Positions 1-5,585 of a stretch of 20,231 nucleotides of DNA are shown here, in pieces. Within the stretch, counting starts at the first letter, position 1. The number at the start of each line of letters is the position of its first letter. The stretch covers positions 1 through 20,231 of the forward strand of contig JAFGIT010000112.1 of NCBI GenBank assembly GCA_016929465.1, in the 5' to 3' direction. The position numbers were made by a program, and so were the translations under genes. Source of the DNA: Candidatus Coatesiibacteriota bacterium (lineage in GTDB: Bacteria; B130-G9). The notes under the pieces are model-generated. The model was not told where the DNA came from, did no database searches, and saw nothing but the letters and a program-made list of their open reading frames with translations.

Positions 1-2
1 AT

Positions 3-401
3 ATCGAAAGCGTCGGGCTCTTCGATCCTGCCTTCTTCCTTTATTTTGAGGACCAGGACATCTGCCTGAGGCTACGAGAGCGTGGATTCAAGGTTCTGTT
101 GTGTCCGGATGCTCGAGTTGAACACGCCTCAGGAGTCTCGGCCGCCCGGGAAGTCAAAAAGACAGTATTTGAGTCCTATCGCAGCCTGTGTTATTTTTTC
201 TATTTACATAAAAGCAAAGATTCGATGCTTGCGCTTAGACTCGCAATCGCCTTAGGCGCAGCTATTAGGCTGGTTCTCTTCAGCATCAGACGACTCTGCG
301 GTGGAGGAGACCTGGCTAGAGATAGGATTGCGGCATATCGATGCGTTATTAGTGAATGCGTGATCAATTGGCAAAGGAGTGATCATGTCAGAGATTTCTG
401 A
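3..401 (+). CDS. Family 2 glycosyltransferase, C-terminal part (gene runs off the left edge)
   Basis: The reading frame is open from the first bases of the window to the TGA at 399-401, giving 132 residues with no start codon in view. It opens with the typical end of a GT-A family 2 (rhamnosyltransferase-like) catalytic domain: a Gly-Leu-Phe-Asp-x-x-Phe-Phe stretch, then Tyr-Phe-Glu-Asp-Gln-Asp-Ile-Cys-Leu-Arg, and about 20 residues later a Pro-x-Ala-x-Val-x-His signature. By family knowledge, the acidic Glu-Asp-x-Asp motif carries the catalytic base, and such enzymes move a nucleotide-activated sugar onto cell-surface polysaccharide or lipid carriers. The tail (about residues 55-100) is partly hydrophobic and could be membrane-associated. 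The donor and acceptor cannot be read from this fragment. The 3' end overlaps the next gene by 17 nt, which suggests co-transcription and translational coupling. Confidence 0.85.
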   Translation: MESVGLFDPAFFLYFEDQDICLRLRERGFKVLLCPDARVEHASGVSAAREVKKTVFESYRSLCYFFYLHKSKDSMLALRLAIALGAAIRLVLFSIRRLCGGGDLARDRIAAYRCVISECVINWQRSDHVRDF

Positions 402-603
402 AGTGAAAGAAGAGGTCGTGGCAGCTCTGGCAAACGCCGAGGACAGAATACAACACATGCGAGACCATCTCATGAGCGTGGCATTCAGGAGCAACAGCGC
501 TCTCGCGAAGGAGTATCTGCTCCAGGATGTCAAAGAGGCGATGTCATTGATGCAACCGGGTGTCGATAAGCTCACGGAGATACTTGACGAGATCGAAAGC
601 TAG
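385..603 (+). CDS. Small helical protein of unknown function
   Basis: This encodes a 72-residue protein. I chose the ATG at 385 because AAAGGAG (373-379) lies 5 nt upstream. The in-frame GTG at 379 would sit on the ribosome binding site itself. The sequence is charged, has almost no Gly or Pro, and shows spaced Leu, Val, Ile and Met residues, so it should be nearly all alpha-helix and perhaps a short helical hairpin or coiled coil. It has no signal peptide, membrane segment or cysteine. I do not recognise a family. It overlaps the end of the upstream glycosyltransferase by 17 nt in another frame and is probably expressed with it. A role as a small partner or chaperone-like adaptor is possible, but nothing in the sequence shows this. 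Confidence 0.6.
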   Translation: MSEISEVKEEVVAALANAEDRIQHMRDHLMSVAFRSNSALAKEYLLQDVKEAMSLMQPGVDKLTEILDEIES

Positions 604-670
604 TTAAGAAAAAGCAGCGGAGAAAGAAGCCGGATTTATTTCCGGATCCGACACACTATATGCTTCCAAG

Positions 671-694
671 AGGCCCATTCATTGGGGCCTTTAT
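671..694 (+). terminator. Possible weak intrinsic terminator
   Basis: AGGCCC (671-676) and GGGCCT (685-690) form a perfect 6-bp stem around an 8-nt loop. A G-U and an A-U pair can extend it, and only a short TTTAT-like run follows. It lies between the small helical gene and the next coding region, as expected for the end of the glycosyltransferase operon. The T-run is poor, so this is tentative. A second small hairpin, CCGGA/TCCGG, sits nearby at about 630-645. Confidence 0.35.
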
Positions 695-730
695 GAAGCG
701 AATCTATGTTGAGAGACAAGGAGGAATGCC

Positions 731-1678
731 TTGAGATGGAATATTATCCCTTTGATTATGATCATTGCGCTCGGCTTGGGAACGCTCTCCCAGGCTGCGT
801 TGACACGGTCCCTGCCCCGCTCCGCCAGACTTGCAGAGTCCGGAGCCATCGTCATCAACGTCCGAGATGACCTGTCAGGGGTGAACCCATCCTCCATTCA
901 CCTGATTGTTGACGGCCAGGAAGTGAAGCCATCGCTAACCTCAATCGACAAGGGCTACTGCGTCTCATACTCTCCGCCGACAGCCAGCGCTCCTTCATAC
1001 GAAGTAGAGATCTCGGCGAGCGATATGGCGAGGAACACCATGCACCGGTTTTATCGTTTTTCGCGTGAGCCAGACAGAGCGCCCAGCCCACTCAGCTCGG
1101 AATCGGGGCCGGCGTGTGCTCATCCGCCCCTGCGACGTGTGTCTGACAATATCGATCAGGGATCGCAGGACCCGAGATCCTGCTGGGGTCCCAGGGCCGT
1201 CTTAGATCCGAATGACTCGCTTGGCCAAGCTGGCAAAGGGCTCTCACATCCGGTGAACCTCTCGCGCACGGCTCTACACGATGCGCTATTCGAAGTCGGG
1301 ATAACTTCGAGGCTCCGAGAAGCAGATGGCGGAGAGCTTTACAGCGTGGCATTCGATGTCGAGTGCAACCGAGCGTCTGATGGGGATTTCGACCTATTGG
1401 TCGGCCTCATTGATCCATCCGGAGAAGTCATATTCTACGAGCCAGAAGAGGGACGTCGCGATACGTCATTGAGAGACCTCGAGGCCGTCAATGATTCGAC
1501 CCTGAGGCTCGAGCTTGATTTCGAACCGAATCAGTTCATGGGGAACGGTTATACTTGGTGCGCGGTCGTCTCGAGGGCCGATACTCTCGAAATTGTCAGC
1601 AACGTGGCTTCTAGCCCTTTCACGCGCCCTCTGTTGGATTCAGCCGGGGTTGATTCTGAACCAGCGGATTCTCCCTAG
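731..1678 (+). CDS. Secreted protein with a bacterial Ig-like domain
   Basis: This encodes a 315-residue protein starting at TTG 731, chosen because AAGGAGG (718-724) is 6 nt upstream and the signal peptide begins at once. Residues 1-22 form a signal peptide: Arg near the start, a hydrophobic core, then Ser-Gln-Ala before the likely cleavage site. Residues about 30-115 resemble Ig-like folds of secreted bacterial proteins, with Asp-Asp-x-Ser-Gly-Val-x-Pro-x-Ser-Ile, Val-Asp-Gly, and a later Ala-x-Asp-x-Ala-x-Asn stretch. A low-complexity linker rich in Pro, Ser and Cys (about 115-180) follows. The second half (about 190-300) is beta-rich and acidic. No catalytic motif is visible. The protein is probably exported and may bind another surface component; the exact role is unknown. 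The next gene starts 11 nt after its stop codon. Confidence 0.8.
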   Translation: MRWNIIPLIMIIALGLGTLSQAALTRSLPRSARLAESGAIVINVRDDLSGVNPSSIHLIVDGQEVKPSLTSIDKGYCVSYSPPTASAPSYEVEISASDMARNTMHRFYRFSREPDRAPSPLSSESGPACAHPPLRRVSDNIDQGSQDPRSCWGPRAVLDPNDSLGQAGKGLSHPVNLSRTALHDALFEVGITSRLREADGGELYSVAFDVECNRASDGDFDLLVGLIDPSGEVIFYEPEEGRRDTSLRDLEAVNDSTLRLELDFEPNQFMGNGYTWCAVVSRADTLEIVSNVASSPFTRPLLDSAGVDSEPADSP

Positions 1679-1689
1679 CGTCGCCCGAA

Positions 1690-2775
1690 GTGCTTTATAT
1701 TGCTCGCGCCGATTACTCTGAAGTCAGGTCGGCTATCGAAGCAGGACTGGAGAGTTGCGGATTTGATCCGGGCTCGAAGAGGATCCTGATTAAGCCCAAT
1801 ATAGTGAATGCCCACGCGCCGGAGGTCGGGGCGACCACGCATCCGGCGCTGATTGAGGCCTTGATTGACCACTTCGGCGGCGACCGGTGCATCATTGCGG
1901 AAAGCTGCGTCGTAGGCGTGGATACCGATGAGACGTTCAGGAAATCCGGCTTGCTCGAATTGGCCTCGAAACACGGCGCAGAGCTTTTGAATTTGCAGAA
2001 AGTCAGTCGAGCTCCTGTCAACTGGGCCTTCGGCGAGATCCAACTGCCCACGATGCTCAGAGACTGTGCCTATATCAATCTGGCCAAAATGAAGACGCAC
2101 ATCCTGACCGGGGCAACGCTTTGCCTGAAGAACCAGAAGGGGATGCTCATCAATTCCGATAAGATGCGCTTCCATCGGCTGGGCCTCGACAAGGCCATCC
2201 CCGCGCTATATGATGTCCTGAAGCCCGATCTTGCAATCATCGACGCCATCTGGGCGCTCGAAGGTGAAGGACCGGGGAAATTCGGAGAGCGCAAAGACCT
2301 CGGCCTGCTTCTCTTCGGGAACGACGCCCTTGAGTTGGACAACCTCGCAATCCAGATAATGGGATTGGAGACCGATGAGGTCCGACATGTCCTGCCTGTC
2401 CCTCTGAGCGAAATTCACGGTGTCCCGCTCGAGGATGTCAGGACGGAGTTCAAGCGCTCGAAGGGTTACTATAAGAAGGTCAACATGTTCTACTTCCCTT
2501 GCGGGGCGTGTTCCGGCTGCTCGAATGCCATATCGGAGACCGTAAAAGGACTGCTGAAGGAACCTTGGCGACACCCGCTCAAGGTCGCCAAATTCATCCT
2601 CAATGGCATCATCGGCAAGCGGATATTCCTCGCCGGGATAGAGGCAGCCTATCCCCACGTCAAGGGCAGGACTATCTGCATCGGCGATTGCTCAAAGCGA
2701 TTCGCGGACCGGGAAAAATTGCCACACGTGAAGGGCTGCCCGCCAAAGGCAAGGGATATTCTGAGAAACCTCTGA
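1690..2775 (+). CDS. DUF362 family protein with cysteine-rich C-terminal tail
   Basis: This encodes a 361-residue cytoplasmic protein starting at GTG 1690. There is no earlier start in frame after the TGA at 1657. No Shine-Dalgarno sequence is visible, so coupling to the gene ending 11 nt upstream is likely. The N-terminal half matches DUF362: Ile-Leu-Ile-Lys-Pro-Asn (residues 32-37), Gly-Ala-Thr-Thr-His-Pro (47-52), a Glu-Ser pair (71-72), and the Leu-Lys-Asn-Gln-Lys-Gly region (146-151). Asn-Asp-Ala-Leu-Glu-Leu-Asp and Met-Gly-Leu (211-226) fit the family's conserved C-terminal part. The tail has Cys271-x2-Cys274-x2-Cys277, Cys330, Cys334 and a Gly-Cys350-Pro-Pro motif, which could hold an iron-sulfur cluster. 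The family's general biochemical role is not settled. Its pairing with a secreted Ig-like protein is unexplained. It converges on galT, with 35 nt between them and no clear terminator. Confidence 0.85.
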   Translation: MLYIARADYSEVRSAIEAGLESCGFDPGSKRILIKPNIVNAHAPEVGATTHPALIEALIDHFGGDRCIIAESCVVGVDTDETFRKSGLLELASKHGAELLNLQKVSRAPVNWAFGEIQLPTMLRDCAYINLAKMKTHILTGATLCLKNQKGMLINSDKMRFHRLGLDKAIPALYDVLKPDLAIIDAIWALEGEGPGKFGERKDLGLLLFGNDALELDNLAIQIMGLETDEVRHVLPVPLSEIHGVPLEDVRTEFKRSKGYYKKVNMFYFPCGACSGCSNAISETVKGLLKEPWRHPLKVAKFILNGIIGKRIFLAGIEAAYPHVKGRTICIGDCSKRFADREKLPHVKGCPPKARDILRNL

Positions 2776-2810
2776 TTCGCAGTTCACCGGACCAGCAGCC
2801 CAGAAGCGGA

Positions 2811-3848
2811 CTAAGTCCCGGCGCTCTCTATGGCTCGTCGCAAAGAGACAGCATTCGACTCTACATCCGATGGATTGACGAATACATCGATGCCAATCTC
2901 TGTGCCGGATAGATGCTTTTGGGTTTTGCTATCCGCATGCGCTGGATAGAACTCCACGTGGAAATGATATGCCGAGTAATCGGCGCCGTCGGTGGGCGCC
3001 TGATGAAATGCCATGATATATGCGGAAGTGAAGCCGAACAGATGATCATAGCCTCGCACGAGAGCTTGCAATATCTCTCCGAATGCCGAGGCCTCTTCAT
3101 CGCCAAGGTCCATCACCGAGCCTAGATGACGGCGACTGACTAAGTGCGCCTCGAAGGGGAACCTTGCGAAGTAGGGGATAATGCAGATGAAGTGCTCGTT
3201 CTCCGCCACGACTCGGCCACCAAGCCGCAGTTCCTCCTCGACCATCGTGCAGAAAAGGCAGATGCCTTTTTCATTCATGAATTCCTTGCACGCATCTATC
3301 TCCAGGAGCACCTTCCGAGGCACGAATGGGAAAGCGTATATCTGACCGTGAGGGTGATGAATCGTAACGCCAACCGCCTCGCCTCGATTCTCGAATATGA
3401 AGACGTAGTTGACGCCATCGATTGAGCCGAGCTCTCTCGTGCGCTCCCTCCAGCAGTCAACCAACTTATCCATGTGCCATTTAGGAAGATCATAGATGCT
3501 GGCGGTGTGATTGGGGCTGTATAGAATTACCTCGCACGCACCGAATGACGGTCTCTTCAAGTAGAGCGCACTCGCTGGATCGCTGTCGCCAGGGACCTCT
3601 GCCCGAGAGTCGCCTGAGCACCGGTGCATTCGCGCCGTCTCCGACGACTGCGACCAAGGCGCTGCTGGTGCGCCAAGCGTCATTGAGGGGTAGTCGTTTT
3701 GATAGACGAACACGTCGTAGTCTAACGGCGTTTTCCCTACTCCCGGACAGAACGGGCAAGAATCGGTCGGTAAAACGGGACGTTTCATCCTACCCGCAGC
3801 TACGACCACCCATTCTCCGGCGATTGGATTGTAACGGATTTCAAACAT
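2811..3848 (-). CDS. galT: Galactose-1-phosphate uridylyltransferase
   Basis: This encodes a 345-residue cytoplasmic enzyme of the Leloir pathway. It exchanges UMP between UDP-glucose and galactose-1-phosphate, yielding UDP-galactose and glucose-1-phosphate. The start region Arg-Tyr-Asn-Pro-x-x-Gly-Glu-Trp-Val-Val is the usual GalT opening. Cys31-Pro-Phe-Cys34 and His114 match metal-binding positions. His165-Pro-His167-Gly-Gln is the active-site motif, whose second His carries the uridylyl group in characterised enzymes. Cys197-x2-Cys200 and the C-terminal His-Phe-His (295-297) followed by Val-Glu-Phe-Tyr-Pro complete the second half. The length is close to the usual 340-350. The gene stands alone on the minus strand, with no galK or galE beside it, so it may feed UDP-galactose to surface sugars. 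It has no Shine-Dalgarno sequence, and a TATAAT ends 7 nt before the ATG. Confidence 0.95.
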   Translation of the reverse strand: MFEIRYNPIAGEWVVVAAGRMKRPVLPTDSCPFCPGVGKTPLDYDVFVYQNDYPSMTLGAPAAPWSQSSETARMHRCSGDSRAEVPGDSDPASALYLKRPSFGACEVILYSPNHTASIYDLPKWHMDKLVDCWRERTRELGSIDGVNYVFIFENRGEAVGVTIHHPHGQIYAFPFVPRKVLLEIDACKEFMNEKGICLFCTMVEEELRLGGRVVAENEHFICIIPYFARFPFEAHLVSRRHLGSVMDLGDEEASAFGEILQALVRGYDHLFGFTSAYIMAFHQAPTDGADYSAYHFHVEFYPAHADSKTQKHLSGTEIGIDVFVNPSDVESNAVSLRRAIESAGT

Positions 3849-3861
3849 GTGGCGGATTATA
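3849..3861 (-). promoter_or_regulatory. -10 element of galT placed for a leaderless transcript
   Basis: On the minus strand a perfect TATAAT (plus-strand 3856-3861) is followed by just 7 nt and then the galT ATG. A start point 7-8 nt after the hexamer would fall on or next to the A of the ATG. No purine-rich ribosome site exists in the gap. No good -35 hexamer is seen at 17-18 nt upstream, so the call rests on the -10 element and its position. Confidence 0.45.
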
Positions 3862-3954
3862 CATTTTGTCTCGTGTGATGCGAGCGAGATTTATCGGATA
3901 CGGGCATGATGGCATTCCGATGAGCCTCGCAATTTCTCCATCTTCACATATCAC

Positions 3955-3991
3955 TTGGCTTGAGCATTCCTGTTTGGTTATACTTGAGCCG
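3955..3991 (+). promoter_or_regulatory. Sigma70-type promoter of the mscS operon, probably leaderless
   Basis: TTGGCT (3955-3960, 4 of 6 consensus) and TATACT (3979-3984, 5 of 6) are separated by 18 nt. Standard spacing puts the start point near G3991, leaving about 3 nt before the ATG at 3994. There is no Shine-Dalgarno sequence before this ATG. It is divergent from the galT promoter within the same 145-nt intergenic region. Confidence 0.5.
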
Positions 3992-3993
3992 CT

Positions 3994-5508
3994 ATGGCTC
4001 TCTTGAATTCGCCTTTGACCGTTTCGATTCTCAGTGCGGTAGTCCTGATTTCAGGACTCATTGCCGCTTGGGCTGTGCACCGTGTTAAATCATTGAGACG
4101 GTTCAGCATACCTTTCTCGATATTGGTAGTCGCAATCAGCGGCAGGCTGCTCGCGATAGGATACAGCAATGAGAAGTTCAGCCGGTTCTGGGAAAAAGCC
4201 CTCATCGTCGGAGGCTCTTGGCTCGCTGTCGAGGTCCTCAGATGGCTCTTTACTCGCTTCTTTTTCGATCGCGTCCTGAAGCTATCGGTCGAGGAAATAA
4301 CCAAGAACATAATCTCGGTCGGCCTGTACATAGCCGTCGTGCTGTTTCTTCTTCCCACGGTGTTCGGGATTGAAGTAACAACCGTCCTCACAACCTCCGC
4401 GATCCTGACGGTCATCATCGGTCTTGCGCTGCAGGACCTTCTGGGCAACCTGTTCGCCGGGGTAGCGCTCAATATTGAGATGCCTTTCTCACAGGGAGAC
4501 TGGGTCACCATCGGGGAGGACATTGGAATCGTCCGGGCCATCTCATGGCGAACCACCAAAATAGTGACGATGGAGAGAGACCTTATAATAATACCGAACA
4601 GTGTGGTGGCGCGAAGCGTGGTGAAGAATCTGTCGGTTCCGGCCAAGCGCGATGTCTTGATATTGAATATGGGCGTTGCGTATGACGCTTCCCCGAATCT
4701 CGTTCGGAGTGTTCTCAAGGAAGCTTGTGCGCGAGCGAGGCATGTCCACGATGAGCCGGAGCCCATTGTCAGAGTCATAAGCTACGGCGACTTCTCGATA
4801 AACTACGAAATGCGATTCTGGATCGATTCCTATTCACAATACAAAGACGCCCGGGACGAAGTATATTCACTCATCTGGTACCTGTTCAAACGCCACGGTG
4901 TGACCATCCCATATCCGGTTCGAGACCTCTTCATAAAGAGCGCATCACGAAAAGAGGAGATGGAGCGAATGGCCGTCCTTCAGGATGAGAAGGCAAGGCA
5001 GCTGCGCCGAGTGAGTCTCTTTAGCTCCCTCCAGGACGAGGATATAGAGAGACTCGCCGCGGTCGCCCCCATCATGCGATATTCAAAGGGTGAGACCGTT
5101 GTGCGCCAGGGCAACGCGGGAGACAGTTTCTTTTTGATTCGCTCGGGCAGAGTACGCATCGTCGTGGAGAAGGCTCCAGGGAGAAATGTAGATATCGCGA
5201 CACTTGGTCCAGAGGATTACTTCGGCGGCATGTCACTTCTCACGGGGGAGCCCAGGAATGCGACGGCAATCACTGAGATCGACACCGAACTCCTTGTAAT
5301 AGACAAGGAGATGTTCAATGACATACTCATCGCCAAGCCGGAGATTGCGGAGAAACTCGGAGAACAACTTGCCGACCGTCAGCTCGATAGGGAGAAAAAA
5401 CTCGCTCAGGCTGGCGATATGCGCGCACCAGAGCCAACCAAGGAACAGAAAAGGCAGCTCCATGAGAGACTCTTCAGGCGAATCATGGACTTCTTCCAAC
5501 TCAAATGA
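3994..5508 (+). CDS. MscS-type channel with C-terminal cyclic-nucleotide-binding domain
   Basis: This encodes a 504-residue inner-membrane protein. There are hydrophobic segments at about residues 8-28, 37-55, 68-88 and 104-123. The pore helix region, about 127-158, contains Ile-Gly-Leu-Ala-Leu-Gln-Asp-Leu-Leu-Gly-Asn, the MscS family signature. The beta domain follows, with Asp-Trp-Val-x-Ile-Gly-Glu, Gly-Ile-Val and Thr-x-Ile, then Ile-Ile-Ile-Pro-Asn-Ser. Residues about 335-455 form a cNMP-binding domain that begins with Leu-Phe-Ser-Ser-Leu and has Gly-Asp-Ser-Phe-Phe-Leu-Ile-Arg-Ser-Gly. This architecture is known from the bacterial cyclic-nucleotide-gated (bCNG) branch of the MscS superfamily. 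Its phosphate-binding cassette reads Phe-Gly-Gly-Met-Ser-Leu-Leu, with Gly412 where Glu is usual, while the cassette Arg421 is present. It is first in a probable operon; the next gene's signal peptide starts 77 nt after its stop. Confidence 0.9.
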   Translation: MALLNSPLTVSILSAVVLISGLIAAWAVHRVKSLRRFSIPFSILVVAISGRLLAIGYSNEKFSRFWEKALIVGGSWLAVEVLRWLFTRFFFDRVLKLSVEEITKNIISVGLYIAVVLFLLPTVFGIEVTTVLTTSAILTVIIGLALQDLLGNLFAGVALNIEMPFSQGDWVTIGEDIGIVRAISWRTTKIVTMERDLIIIPNSVVARSVVKNLSVPAKRDVLILNMGVAYDASPNLVRSVLKEACARARHVHDEPEPIVRVISYGDFSINYEMRFWIDSYSQYKDARDEVYSLIWYLFKRHGVTIPYPVRDLFIKSASRKEEMERMAVLQDEKARQLRRVSLFSSLQDEDIERLAAVAPIMRYSKGETVVRQGNAGDSFFLIRSGRVRIVVEKAPGRNVDIATLGPEDYFGGMSLLTGEPRNATAITEIDTELLVIDKEMFNDILIAKPEIAEKLGEQLADRQLDREKKLAQAGDMRAPEPTKEQKRQLHERLFRRIMDFFQLK

Positions 5509-5585
5509 GGGAGCCCAACCCCCGCTTCGAAGCCAGAATTCAAAACTCAGGGGCAGATAGCTATCCAAGGAGAAAAAGTACCAGG

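Noticed and set aside
3545-4006. Plus-strand open frame covering the galT start and the divergent promoter region
   Set aside because: It is antisense to the conserved galT N-terminus, would run through both promoters, and has low-complexity Arg/Ser-rich sequence.
3978-4778. Long open frame on the minus strand over the mscS gene
   Set aside because: The translation is rich in Thr, Arg and Ser without any domain pattern, and the plus strand carries a clear MscS-cNMP protein. It is a shadow frame.
5505-5585. Upstream start of the M14 protease overlapping the mscS stop (ATGA)
   Set aside because: It would put 27 charged residues ahead of a clear signal peptide. The start at 5586 is preferred, though the ATGA overlap may still aid coupling.
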